The position numbers and the translations under genes were made by a program. Of a stretch of 64,000 bases of DNA, positions 1 through 8,322 are shown piece after piece (the stretch's first letter is position 1; each line of letters starts with the position of its first letter). The stretch lies in contig NZ_JAUOTP010000003.1 in the NCBI RefSeq assembly GCF_030546695.1, positions 124,001 through 188,000 of the forward strand, read 5' to 3'. The DNA comes from Sphingomonas natans (GTDB lineage Bacteria > Pseudomonadota > Alphaproteobacteria > Sphingomonadales > Sphingomonadaceae). The notes under the pieces were generated by a model that made no database searches, was not told the origin of the DNA, and saw nothing but the letters and a program-made list of their open reading frames with translations.

Positions 1-1
1 G

Positions 2-2167
2 AACGCGGGGCAAGAGCGAGCGGCCACCGCCCCGATCTACTTTCGAACGTCGGAGGGCCTGACTTCGAATGAGGCGGTTGCAGTCCTAGAAGATCGCGAG
101 GGAAACATTTGGGTGGCGACGGAGCTCGGTCTGGACCAGTTTCGCCGGGCCAATATCGAGAGCGTATCCAACCTGTCGAACGGATCGGCGTCCGGCTTCA
201 TGACGGCGTCCGACGCCAGGGGCGACGTCTACGTCGCGATCGGCGCGGCGCTCTACTTCGCGGCTCCTAACGTTGAGGCCCGGCAGGTCCTGGCAGGCAA
301 GCAGGACATCGAGGCCATATGCCGCGGCGGAGATGCGGTCTGGGTGGTTCAACGCGGTCGAGCCGTGCGGATGAGCAACGGCAAGCCGCTCACCACGATC
401 ACGTGGTCCGGCGACAAGCCGACCTCGGGGTGCGGACAGGATTCGGAAGGCCACTTCTGGCTATCCCGTCCGGCGGGAGATCTCGCGATCCGCCGAGGCT
501 CGGGCTGGGAAGAAGTCGAATTGCCGGGGAAGCGGACGCCGCTCGACATCTATATCGACTGGAAGGGCCTGATCGTTGGTACGCTCAGTCGGAAGTCGGT
601 CGTTATTTACGATGGACGCCGGTGGCGCGAATTGTCGTCCGACAAGCTGGGGGTCTCGGGTCTGACGGTCATCTACGGAAACGCGCGAACCCTACTGATA
701 GGTGGCGGCACCGGATTGGCGCGCTGGGACGGGCACGACGTGAAGCGGCTCGTTATCGACGATCATCCCTGGTTACGAGGGATCCGCGGGATCGTGCAAA
801 CCGCGGATGGTGAAACGTGGATGATCAACAATCGGGGCATCATCCGTTTGGCGACTAGGGATCTGGAACGTGCATTCGACGATCCCAAGGCTGCGATACC
901 GCACGACATCTTTGACGAGCAGGATGGTTTCAATAGTCGGACGCAGAACTCGCAAGCTCTTCAAGTCGCACTGGGCAGAGACAGTCGACTTTGGTTTCTA
1001 ACCCGGCAAGGTGTGTTACGCATCGATCCCGCGCACCTCGCTCGGAATGCGGTGGTTCCGCCCGTTGCCATCAGAGCAGTCTCTGCCGGAGGAAGACGCT
1101 ATCTCGATCCCACCCAGCTCAAACTGGCGCCTGGCCTGAAGAATATCTCGATCGAATACACGGGCCTGAGCCTGACTATCCCAAGCCGCGTCCGCTTTCG
1201 GTATCGCCTTCGAGGTTTCGACACTGGTTGGGTTGACCCAGGAACGCGTCGGCAAGCGTTCTACACCAATCTTCCTCCGGGCGATTACACGTTCGAGGTC
1301 GAGGCAGCGAACAACGATGGCGTCTGGAACCGTCGCGGCGTGTCGCTTCCCATCATCATCTCTCCAACGTTCATCCAAACGAGGACGTTTCTTGCTCTCT
1401 GCGTCGCTGCAGCCGTGGCCCTCCTATGGCTGCTTTACAGACTTCGGATGCACGCGATCGCGGAGCGCATGCGTGTGCGGCTGAGTGAGCGTCTCGCGGA
1501 ACGGGAACGCATCGCTCGCGAGCTGCACGATACCCTCCTTCAGAGCATACAGGCGCTTATCTTGCGATTTCAGCTGGCGGCAGATGACATCCCTGAGGAT
1601 CAACCCGTGCGGCAGTCGCTTGAGCAGGCGCTTGACCGAGCGGACACCGTTTTGGCCGAAGGACGCAGTCGCGTGAGGGACCTTCGCATCACCGAAGCAG
1701 GCGGCGACATCAAGCGGATGATCAACGATATCGTAGAACGCCAAGTGTTTTCTCCCGATACGCAGATCAAGGTCGAATCGGTGGGTGAGCCGCGGGCGAT
1801 GGATCCGATCGCCAGCGATGAGATCGCCCGGATCGCCAACGAGGCGATCTTTAACATCTGGCGGCACGCAAACGCGACCCAGCTAGACATTCGTATAGCG
1901 TTCATGGCGTCCGACTTTTCGGTCCGGTTCAAGGACAACGGCGTGGGAATACCGGAGGAGATCATGAGGCACGGGCACCGGTCCGGCCATTTCGGGTTGC
2001 CGGGAATGAGGGAGCGCGCTTATCGGATCGGGGCGAGCCTAAGTCTCGTTTCATCGCCAGCCAATGGCACGGAACTGAAGCTCCGGGTTCCCGCATCGGT
2101 CGCCTACAGCCAGATCCAGACTCATCGACGGGCCCAAATAGTTCTGCGGGGGAAGCGTCGTGGCTGA
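2..2167 (+). CDS. Reg_prop/Y_Y_Y sensor histidine kinase, 5' partial
   Basis: The reading frame is open from base 2, so the gene begins before the window; 721 residues are visible. The first residues read as a two-component-regulator propeller blade (GLTSNEAVAVLEDREGNIWV). Further blades follow to about residue 340, then a Y_Y_Y domain ending NLPPGDYTFEVEAANNDGVW, one membrane segment (LALCVAAAVALLWLLYRL), a HisKA_3 dimerisation box (RIARELHDTLLQ, His at about residue 509) and a HATPase_c domain (NEAIFNIWRHA, DNGVGI, GLPGMRERA). It is therefore a membrane kinase with a large periplasmic sensor. It overlaps the following NarL-type regulator by 8 bp, which makes that protein the likely phosphorylation partner. 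A GTG at 113 lies inside the first blade and is not the true start. The ligand cannot be told from the sequence. Confidence 0.93.
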   Translation, partial: NAGQERAATAPIYFRTSEGLTSNEAVAVLEDREGNIWVATELGLDQFRRANIESVSNLSNGSASGFMTASDARGDVYVAIGAALYFAAPNVEARQVLAGKQDIEAICRGGDAVWVVQRGRAVRMSNGKPLTTITWSGDKPTSGCGQDSEGHFWLSRPAGDLAIRRGSGWEEVELPGKRTPLDIYIDWKGLIVGTLSRKSVVIYDGRRWRELSSDKLGVSGLTVIYGNARTLLIGGGTGLARWDGHDVKRLVIDDHPWLRGIRGIVQTADGETWMINNRGIIRLATRDLERAFDDPKAAIPHDIFDEQDGFNSRTQNSQALQVALGRDSRLWFLTRQGVLRIDPAHLARNAVVPPVAIRAVSAGGRRYLDPTQLKLAPGLKNISIEYTGLSLTIPSRVRFRYRLRGFDTGWVDPGTRRQAFYTNLPPGDYTFEVEAANNDGVWNRRGVSLPIIISPTFIQTRTFLALCVAAAVALLWLLYRLRMHAIAERMRVRLSERLAERERIARELHDTLLQSIQALILRFQLAADDIPEDQPVRQSLEQALDRADTVLAEGRSRVRDLRITEAGGDIKRMINDIVERQVFSPDTQIKVESVGEPRAMDPIASDEIARIANEAIFNIWRHANATQLDIRIAFMASDFSVRFKDNGVGIPEEIMRHGHRSGHFGLPGMRERAYRIGASLSLVSSPANGTELKLRVPASVAYSQIQTHRRAQIVLRGKRRG

Positions 2168-2807
2168 TGACGCCGTCCTCATGCAAATCAACCCGATCAG
2201 GGTGCTCGTCGTGGACGACCACCCGCTCCTTCGCGAAGGTCTTGTGGCGACCATCGCGAAGCACGCCGATTTCGAAATCGCGGGCGAGGCGCGAGACGGC
2301 GCCGAGGCTGTCGAACAGTTCCGAAGCCTTCGGCCCGACGTCACCTTGATGGACATACAGATGCCAGAGATGGGCGGGATCGAGGCCATCGAGAGAATTA
2401 GGGACCAGGATCCCAGCGCGGCGATCGTCGTCCTCACGACATATCCCGGCGACAGCCAGGCGCTGCGCGCTCTGAAAGCTGGAGCTTCCGGCTACCTCTT
2501 GAAAAGCTGCATTCGCAAGGATCTCCTTCAAGCGATCCGCACCGTCCATGCCGGTGAACGCAGCATTTCCTCGGAAGTAGCCCAGTCGATCGCGATGCAC
2601 GCCCTGGATGGAAGGCTGAGCGAAAGAGAGATGAGCATTCTGCGATTGGTAGCCCAGGGGAATCCTAACAAGCAGATCGCTTGGCAGCTGAGCCTGTCCA
2701 CGGATACGGTCAAAGGTCATCTCAAGAACATCTTCACGAAACTCGACGTGACCGATCGGACGCACGCCGTCGCCGTGGCCATCCGCCGAGGCTTCATCGA
2801 ACTCTGA
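2160..2807 (+). CDS. NarL/FixJ-type response regulator
   Basis: This 215-residue protein has an N-terminal receiver domain (VLVVDDHPLLREG, phospho-acceptor Asp65 in LMDIQMPEMGG, LTTY, and a conserved Lys in YLLKS). It ends in a LuxR-type helix-turn-helix (LSEREMSILRLVAQG, then NKQIAWQL and TVKGHLKNIFTKL). It should act as a DNA-binding transcription factor phosphorylated by the upstream kinase, whose stop codon it overlaps by 8 bp. The start is the GTG at 2160; an ATG at 2181 just before the receiver is an alternative. It is clearly a paralogue of the regulator at 5936-6565, sharing most receiver motifs and the closing DRTHAV segment. Target genes are unknown. Confidence 0.93.
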   Translation: MADDAVLMQINPIRVLVVDDHPLLREGLVATIAKHADFEIAGEARDGAEAVEQFRSLRPDVTLMDIQMPEMGGIEAIERIRDQDPSAAIVVLTTYPGDSQALRALKAGASGYLLKSCIRKDLLQAIRTVHAGERSISSEVAQSIAMHALDGRLSEREMSILRLVAQGNPNKQIAWQLSLSTDTVKGHLKNIFTKLDVTDRTHAVAVAIRRGFIEL

Positions 2808-3014
2808 CGATCCAAGGCGGACGCGGCACGGCGCGTTCAAAACCTGATCTTTAGTTTAAGTGAAACGAACCAAAATATGGCGTTAGACGATACCGCAGTT
2901 GACTGGCGGCATGCGGTGGCGCGCCGCATCGTGTCGCTCGCCACTGGATGTGAACGCCGTGGGCATGACGTAGTCCGCCTCGCGCATATTTAGGGGCTTC
3001 GGGGGTAAAGGCCT

Positions 3015-3734
3015 ATGCACGCTTCGCAGTCCCTGCTTCATCAGATCTCGACATTGGAGAGCGCTCTCCACCGCAAGGCTATCGACATGGTGGTAGCCGG
3101 GCACGATCTGCGCCAACCGCTGCAGATCATGCTTGGCGCCATCGAGAAGATCGCGCCGGAATGTCGCGACGAGAGCCAGTTGTTCTGGCTTTCTGCCGCC
3201 CGAGACGCGGCTTCGCGGCTGAACCAAGGCCTGACCGATCTGGCTATCTCCGGTCATTCCCGCACCGCGATAATCGAGATGCGAGATATCCCACTCGCGG
3301 CTCTCTTCGACCGTCTCGAAGCCGATTGGGCGCCATCCGCCTGGCAGAAGGGGCTAGCGCTCCGGTTCATACGGCCGAGTTATCTGGTACACAGCAACGC
3401 GGCGCTCCTGCTCACGATTGTCAGCAATCTCATCGGCAATGCGATCAAGCACACCACCGCCGGCCGTGTGGTAGTGGGTTGCCGGAAACTCGGACACGCC
3501 ATCGCTGTCGACGTCGTCGATACCGGGCCGGGCTTCGGGCGCGAGCTCCGGGACCGCATGTTCGAGGCGTTCGAAAAGGGCGATGCCAAGAAGGAAGGGC
3601 TCGGTCTGGGGCTTTGGCTCGTGGCCCAGTCCTGCCGAACGCTAGGTCACCGGGTCGAAGCGAAGTCGACTCCGGGTTGGGGTTCGCGCTTCCGGGTGAT
3701 CCTTCCCGGTCCGAACCTGACGGATTGCGGATAG
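3015..3734 (+). CDS. Soluble sensor histidine kinase without a sensor domain
   Basis: The 239-residue protein begins with a short helix-rich stretch, then a HisKA-type box (VVAGHDLRQPLQ, His30). A HATPase_c domain follows, with an N box (SNLIGNAIKHT), a G1 box (VDTGPGFG), an F box (MFEAFEKGD) and a G2 box (GLGLGLWLVAQ). No membrane segment, PAS or receiver domain is visible, so the input must come from a partner protein or from the cytoplasm. The HDLRQP box is typical of the kinase halves of hybrid kinases. It lies 207 bp after the NarL-type regulator on the same strand and has no receiver of its own next to it. A purine-rich GGGGGTAAAGG precedes the ATG. Its partner is unknown. Confidence 0.88.
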   Translation: MHASQSLLHQISTLESALHRKAIDMVVAGHDLRQPLQIMLGAIEKIAPECRDESQLFWLSAARDAASRLNQGLTDLAISGHSRTAIIEMRDIPLAALFDRLEADWAPSAWQKGLALRFIRPSYLVHSNAALLLTIVSNLIGNAIKHTTAGRVVVGCRKLGHAIAVDVVDTGPGFGRELRDRMFEAFEKGDAKKEGLGLGLWLVAQSCRTLGHRVEAKSTPGWGSRFRVILPGPNLTDCG

Positions 3735-4320
3735 AACTTGTGTCAGCATCTGGTCTGCTAGCGACCGAAGCGTTTCGCGCCGAACATACAATACGGAGCA
3801 CATCCCGCTCGTCAGTATCGAGCCATGGCATCGAAACTGATCAGACGAGCGCAGACGTCCCGGCGGCTCCTTTTCCCAATCGCGATCACCGCGCTCGGGA
3901 CCGCAGCGCACGCCAGTGCGAAGGCTTCGGTTGGCGCTGTGCTTAAATTTCTTCTTCGGCAGCAGGCAGCAAAAATCGCCGATATGATTGGCAGGATCGC
4001 GGCGTCCGAACTCCAGCGCAGCAGTCTCCCTGCGTCCTGGATCGGAGCCAAGAGCCCCCCTGCGGAGACCGTTGTCGGCATAGGTGCAGCCTAGTGTTCG
4101 AGACGACAGGCGGAAGGGTCACGCTCCACCCGCGCGGTCGTGTGCTGATCGATCTTTCCGGGACGGGCAATTCGCGAGAGGCATCGCGAAACTCAATTGC
4201 GAAGCGCGCGTGTGAGATACGGACCGACGCCGAGGACACCGTTGGCGAACGCTTACCGACCGGCTCGATGCGCATGCAGCTCGTTTTCTGAAACGTCATT
4301 ACCTTGATTGGAGAAACCAG
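3735..4320. other. Mostly non-coding gap
   Basis: The 586 bp between the soluble kinase and the FAA-family hydrolase have no recognisable gene. The only candidate is the weak reading frame listed at 3825-4094; a second short frame begins with GTG directly at its stop (4094-4291). No terminator-like hairpin with a T run was seen. Confidence 0.5.
3825..4094 (+). CDS. Possible small exported protein, doubtful
   Basis: An 89-residue frame starts at ATG 3825. Its first 30 residues look like a signal peptide: basic start (SKLIRRAQTSRR), hydrophobic core (LLFPIAITALGTA), then AHASA. The remainder (QQAAKIADMIGRIAASELQ) matches nothing I know. There is no strong ribosome binding site. Its stop is joined (TAGTG) to another short frame running to 4291, which could mean a frameshifted longer gene or simply chance open frames in GC-rich DNA. 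I recognise no family. Confidence 0.25.
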   Translation: MASKLIRRAQTSRRLLFPIAITALGTAAHASAKASVGAVLKFLLRQQAAKIADMIGRIAASELQRSSLPASWIGAKSPPAETVVGIGAA

Positions 4321-5169
4321 GTGAAACTTGCGCGAATTGGTCCTGCCGGACAGGAGAAACCCGTTCTGATCCAACGGGACGGAACGGCTCGAAACATTAG
4401 CAGCGTCGTCGACGACATTTCCGCGCGGTCGATCGCAGATGGGATACTCACGCGTCTCGAGCAGATCGACGTGGCGGCCCTTCCAACGGCTCAATTGGAA
4501 GGCGTTCGCTTCGGTCCGCCAGTCTCCGACGTGGGCAAAATCATCTGCGTAGGTCTGAACTACACGGACCATGCCGCCGAGGTGGGTCTTCCTCTTCCTA
4601 CCGAACCTACGATCTTCATGAAGGGCTGCCGCCCTAGCGGAGCGAACGACCCGGTCCGTCTCCCCAAGGGGGCCGCCAAGGGCGACTGGGAGGTCGAACT
4701 CGGCATCGTCATCGGCAAAGCCGGCATGTACGTCGATGAGGCCGATGCCTACGATCATGTCGCCGGCTTCTGTCTTTTCAACGACCTGACGGAGCGCTCC
4801 TTCCAGATGGAGCACGGCGGACAGTGGACCAAGGGAAAGAGCTTCCCGGGCTTCGCGCCGTTGGGCCCCTGGCTGGTGACGCGGGACGAGTTAGGTCATC
4901 CCGATAATCTACGCATCTGGCTCGAAGTGAATGGGGTGCGCTATCAGAATGGTAACACCGCAAACCTCGTCTTCGGGGTTCAGCAGATCGTCAGCTACCT
5001 TTCGCAGTTCTACGAGCTCGAGCCGGGTGATCTGATCGTGACCGGGACGCCTGCCGGCGTCGGGTTGGGGCAGACGCCCCCCGCCTTCCTCAAGTCGGGC
5101 GACGTCGTGAGATTGGGCATCGATGGTCTTGGCGAGCAGCAGCAGAACATTTTGGCCTGGGAGGACTGA
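4321..5169 (+). CDS. Fumarylacetoacetate hydrolase family protein (2,4-diketo-3-deoxy-L-fuconate hydrolase-like)
   Basis: The protein has 282 residues and starts at GTG 4321 with GGAGA about 8 bp upstream. The FAH catalytic fold covers about residues 70-280: ICVGLNYTDHAAEVGLP opens it, WEVELGIVIGK carries the metal-binding Glu residues, and GDLIVTGTPAGVGLGQ is the family signature near the end. The N-terminal wording (MKLARIGPAGQEKP) and length match the subgroup that hydrolyses acyl-pyruvates such as 2,4-diketo-3-deoxy-L-fuconate, using a divalent metal in the cytoplasm. No fucose or rhamnose genes lie beside it, so the substrate is inferred only from overall resemblance. The next gene, an AraC-type regulator on the opposite strand, ends 55 bp away. 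Confidence 0.9.
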   Translation: MKLARIGPAGQEKPVLIQRDGTARNISSVVDDISARSIADGILTRLEQIDVAALPTAQLEGVRFGPPVSDVGKIICVGLNYTDHAAEVGLPLPTEPTIFMKGCRPSGANDPVRLPKGAAKGDWEVELGIVIGKAGMYVDEADAYDHVAGFCLFNDLTERSFQMEHGGQWTKGKSFPGFAPLGPWLVTRDELGHPDNLRIWLEVNGVRYQNGNTANLVFGVQQIVSYLSQFYELEPGDLIVTGTPAGVGLGQTPPAFLKSGDVVRLGIDGLGEQQQNILAWED

Positions 5170-5224
5170 GGCTCGGGGTAAACGCCGGCGCGACCCCAGA
5201 GCGTGGCGGCGATCCAGGTCGCCC

Positions 5225-5797
5225 CTACGCAAAGCGCCAGTTGCGGCGCCAAGAGAGAGGGGTTTCATTCAGCATGCGCCGGAAAAGGCGCGTCAGGTGC
5301 GCCTGATCCGTCAGGCCGCATGCGCATGCGATCTGGCTCAGCGTATCGTTCGTGTTGAGCATCAACGTCTGGGCGCGCCGCAGCCGCTGGCGCACGATGT
5401 AGCCGTGCGGGGTCTCGCCGGTGCTCGCCTTGAAAGCCCTGCAGAAATGTCCCGGGCTGAGCTTGGCCACGCCAGCGAGATCCTCGATGAGCACCGTGTT
5501 GTCGAGCTGCTCCTCCACGTAAGCGCGCACTCGTTGTATCTGCCAAGAAGCAAGGCCACCCTTTGCAAGGGTCCCGGCAGGTGTCGCGGGCCCGCTTGGA
5601 GCCAAGCCCCGCTCGACGACAGCCGAGGTGACGCTCGTCAGGAGGGAAGATATCTCCTCGAGGCAGCGCCTGGTGAAATCCGGATCGATCTCCACCGAGC
5701 GCCGCGCCTGCCCGACGAGATCGAGAAGATAAGGAGGAAGCGCCGTCGTTCCCGGCTGCGTCCGCTCCATCGTGTTCGACAACATCGCTCTCTCCAC
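5225..5797 (-). CDS. AraC family transcriptional regulator
   Basis: The product has 190 residues. The C-terminal 100 or so form the AraC double helix-turn-helix: IEDLAGVAKLSPGHFCRAFK is the first, TLSQIACACGLTDQAHLTRL the second, followed by TPLSWRR. The N-terminal half has no recognisable sugar-binding cupin and is short for the family (usually 250-300 residues). Regulators of this short type often sense small molecules poorly or not at all. An ATG five codons downstream (5782) is an alternative start. It converges on the FAA-family hydrolase gene, and a role in regulating it is possible but not shown. Confidence 0.88.
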   Translation of the reverse strand: MERAMLSNTMERTQPGTTALPPYLLDLVGQARRSVEIDPDFTRRCLEEISSLLTSVTSAVVERGLAPSGPATPAGTLAKGGLASWQIQRVRAYVEEQLDNTVLIEDLAGVAKLSPGHFCRAFKASTGETPHGYIVRQRLRRAQTLMLNTNDTLSQIACACGLTDQAHLTRLFRRMLNETPLSWRRNWRFA

Positions 5798-5935
5798 CCC
5801 ATGTGCAATGGGACGGACTATCGGTCGGATCGGATCGTTTCGGAATCGAACGAGAGTTTGCCCATCCGCTCCGCGTAAGGGCAGGCAACCCTAATCCAAG
5901 GTTCAGGGTGCGGACCCTCGGGAACCCGTGCACTG

Positions 5936-6565
5936 TCAGAGGTTTATAATGCCCCGCTTCGCCGCGATTGTGACGGCGTGGGTCCGATCCGCTGCTCCTA
6001 GCTTCGAGTAGATAACCTTCATGTAACCCTTGATTGTATCTTCTGAGAGGCCGAGCCGCGCGGCTATCTGCTTGTTTGAATTGCCAGCAGCGGCCATCGC
6101 GAGGACTTCGGCCTCTCGTCCCGAAAGCACATCCTCGGCTAGGTGCAGCGCAATTCCCGTCGCAATCTCGGCGCTCAGGTGCTTTCCGCCCGAATGCACC
6201 GAACGCACCGTCTCGAGCAATTCCTTGCGCATGCTGCTCTTCAGTAAATAACCCGCCGCGCCCGCCCGGAGCGCTCTCATGGCCTGCGCGTCGCCTGCAT
6301 ACGTCGTAAGGACGATGATCCGCGCCAAAGGGTGCGATTTCCGCAAGCTCTCGATGGCGGCGACGCCGCCCATTCCCGGCATCTGGAGATCCATCAGGAC
6401 TACATCGGGCCGATGACGGTCATACAGCTCGAGCGAGCTCTCTCCGTCCTCAGCTTCCGCAACTATCGATAGATCAGGCTGCGTCTCGATGACGGCCCGA
6501 ATGCCTTCCCGTAAAAGCGGATGGTCATCGACCACGAGTATCCGGATCACGCCTTTCCCGGTCAT
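5936..6565 (-). CDS. NarL/FixJ-type response regulator (orphan)
   Basis: The protein has 209 residues. The receiver domain reads RILVVDDHPLLREGI, LMDLQMPGMGG (Asp59), LTTYAGDAQA and YLLKSSMRK. The LuxR-type output reads LSGREAEVLAMAAAGNSNKQ, then IAARLGLSEDTIKGYM and VIYSKLGAADRTHAV. It is a paralogue of the regulator at 2160-2807 and likely activates or represses promoters when phosphorylated. No kinase gene is adjacent on its strand, so its partner must be one of the nearby kinases or one elsewhere. An internal GTG just before the receiver could also serve as the start. Confidence 0.92.
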   Translation of the reverse strand: MTGKGVIRILVVDDHPLLREGIRAVIETQPDLSIVAEAEDGESSLELYDRHRPDVVLMDLQMPGMGGVAAIESLRKSHPLARIIVLTTYAGDAQAMRALRAGAAGYLLKSSMRKELLETVRSVHSGGKHLSAEIATGIALHLAEDVLSGREAEVLAMAAAGNSNKQIAARLGLSEDTIKGYMKVIYSKLGAADRTHAVTIAAKRGIINL

Positions 6566-6607
6566 ATGACGTGCCCGCCTCCAGTCCTACATCACGACAA
6601 CAAACAT

Positions 6608-7222
6608 CTAATGGTCGGTGAGACCCTCGAGGGCCATACGATATTTGTCCGCGGTGACTTCGAACTCCGTTGGCGGAGCGACAAAGGACCACCGCTGGAG
6701 CTTACCGGGTCGGAGGCCGCAGATGTCGAGCACACCTCGGAGTAGCGAACGTGCCGTCGCGATGTCGTTGAAGCGCGGAGAGCCGGTATCGAGATTAGCA
6801 GGACCAAATGCGGCGTGCGCTGCGCCGAAGCCCGCAGCATGATCAGCCGCGCTGCGAAGCGCGCGGCGCAGATGAAATTGAAGATCGGGTCCGGTAGGAC
6901 CAAGACCAAGCATGAGAACGCCTGCCGCGTTGATCGGCGGGGGCGGAGCGGACAGGAAGAGCGTCTCGCCCCACCGTCCCGAAAAGATTCCGTCGGATCT
7001 GAGCCTCGCCAGCGCGCCTCGGAGTGCCCGATCGAGCGGCGCAATGCCCGGGCCAAGTTGAGCGGCGTTGGTCAGTTGTCCGCAGATCGCGGCGACGAGT
7101 ATGTCGGCCTCCGTGGTAGATAGGTCGCCTGCGATCACATCGATTTGGAAATCTTGCCATTCGCCAATGACCGCGACATCACCCGCGGCGGGTAACGGCG
7201 TCTTATCCATCAAGTCCCCCAT
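6608..7222 (-). CDS. Stand-alone M17 aminopeptidase N-terminal-domain protein
   Basis: This 204-residue protein resembles only the N-terminal macro-like domain of leucyl aminopeptidases. The pattern is IDVIAGDLSTTEADILVAA near residue 30, then GETLFLSAP, GVLMLGLGPTG, LRRALRSAADHA, and a late ICGLRPGKLQRWSFVAP. The catalytic zinc-binding M17 domain (about 300 further residues with the NTDAEGR motif) is absent; the stop comes at the natural domain end, not within a broken frame. Hence it is unlikely to be a peptidase. A binding or regulatory role is possible, but I do not know one. ATG 7222 and ATG 7210 are both plausible starts. It lies 42 bp upstream of the NarL-type regulator on the same strand. 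Confidence 0.72.
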   Translation of the reverse strand: MGDLMDKTPLPAAGDVAVIGEWQDFQIDVIAGDLSTTEADILVAAICGQLTNAAQLGPGIAPLDRALRGALARLRSDGIFSGRWGETLFLSAPPPPINAAGVLMLGLGPTGPDLQFHLRRALRSAADHAAGFGAAHAAFGPANLDTGSPRFNDIATARSLLRGVLDICGLRPGKLQRWSFVAPPTEFEVTADKYRMALEGLTDH

Positions 7223-7430
7223 CGGTCGTCACGCTGCCCCGGCAGTGCAGGTTTCGGGTGATACGAACGCGGTCTCCGGGCACGCGACCTTTTCCATGCC
7301 ATTTGCTTGGTCGACGCCCTCCGCGTTCGAATGCGCGGACTGAGTAGTCGCGTGAACTCCTGCCTTCTTGCGCCCAGGATTAGCTGCCTCGGCCGGCTCG
7401 CGAACTGCGCCGGCCGAGGGGAACTCCGGT

Positions 7431-8252
7431 TCAGCTCTGCAGAAACTCCAGCAGGTCTGCGTTGTAACGGTCTTTGTGCGTGACGACGAGCGCATGGGGG
7501 GCGCCTTCGTAAACCTTGAACGTGGAATGGGGGATGAGTTTGTGCGCGGCCGCTCCCGTGGGCGCTATTGGCACGACCTGATCCGCATCGCCATGAACGA
7601 TGAGCGTCGGCATCGTGAAAGCGGCCATGTCCGGACGGAAGTCCGATTCCGAGAAGGCGCCGACGCAATCGTATGTTCCCTTGATACCCCCCGCGAGCGC
7701 GATCTGAAGCGTCTGCTTCAGGACACCCGGCGAAACCGCGTCCGGATTCTTGTTGGTCCCGTAGAACAAGCTGTTGAAGGCATCTAGGAACTGCGGCCGG
7801 TCAGCGAGCAAACCGTTGCGGATCCCGTCGAATATTTCCGGCGGCGCGCCGTCGGGGTTGTCGTCGGCCTTGATGAAATAGGGAGTGACCGCCGACGTCA
7901 GACAGGCCTTTTCGACCCGTGCCCCCTTATAGCGGGAGATGTAGCGGGCGACATCGCCGCCGCCCATCGAAAAGCCGACCAAAGTCACCTGTTCGACTTT
8001 CGCCTCCTCCAGGATGAGGGCAATGTCATCAGCGAAAGTATCGTAGTCGTATCCGGACCAGGGCTGGCTCGAACGTCCGAAGCCGCGGCGATCGTGCGCT
8101 AGAACGCGATATCCCTTCAAGCCCAGGAACATCATCTGCTGTTCCCACATGTCTGCGCTGAGCGGCCAACCGTGACTGAAAAAGACAGCTGGGCCGGTTC
8201 CCCAGTCCTTGTAATAGACTTGAGTTCCATCCTTGGCAGTCACATACGGCAT
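7431..8252 (-). CDS. Alpha/beta hydrolase, non-heme chloroperoxidase-like
   Basis: The protein has 273 residues. The fold opens with MPYVTAKDGTQVYYKDWG; the oxyanion loop is FSHGWPLSADMW and the nucleophile elbow is GFSMGGGDVARY (Ser). The acid lies in LIVHGDADQVVP and the His in GAPHAL. This is the arrangement of cofactor-free haloperoxidases and related esterases (perhydrolases). It has no signal peptide, so it should be cytoplasmic. The start at 8252 is preceded by GGGAGC about 7 bp upstream; the frame stays open further upstream but that part has no family resemblance. It is divergent, 70 bp apart, from the FixJ-like regulator gene, which may control it. A Tat-exported paralogue lies at 15502-16482. 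Confidence 0.92.
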   Translation of the reverse strand: MPYVTAKDGTQVYYKDWGTGPAVFFSHGWPLSADMWEQQMMFLGLKGYRVLAHDRRGFGRSSQPWSGYDYDTFADDIALILEEAKVEQVTLVGFSMGGGDVARYISRYKGARVEKACLTSAVTPYFIKADDNPDGAPPEIFDGIRNGLLADRPQFLDAFNSLFYGTNKNPDAVSPGVLKQTLQIALAGGIKGTYDCVGAFSESDFRPDMAAFTMPTLIVHGDADQVVPIAPTGAAAHKLIPHSTFKVYEGAPHALVVTHKDRYNADLLEFLQS

Positions 8253-8322
8253 CGGTAAGCTCCCATCTGCCGCGACGCGCGGCTTGAGGCTGCAATAGGC
8301 ATTGGGGCTCGCGGGGGATTGT

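Noticed and set aside
5123-5878. A 251-residue plus-strand frame opposite the AraC regulator
   Set aside because: Antisense of a clear AraC gene; no ribosome binding site or domain.
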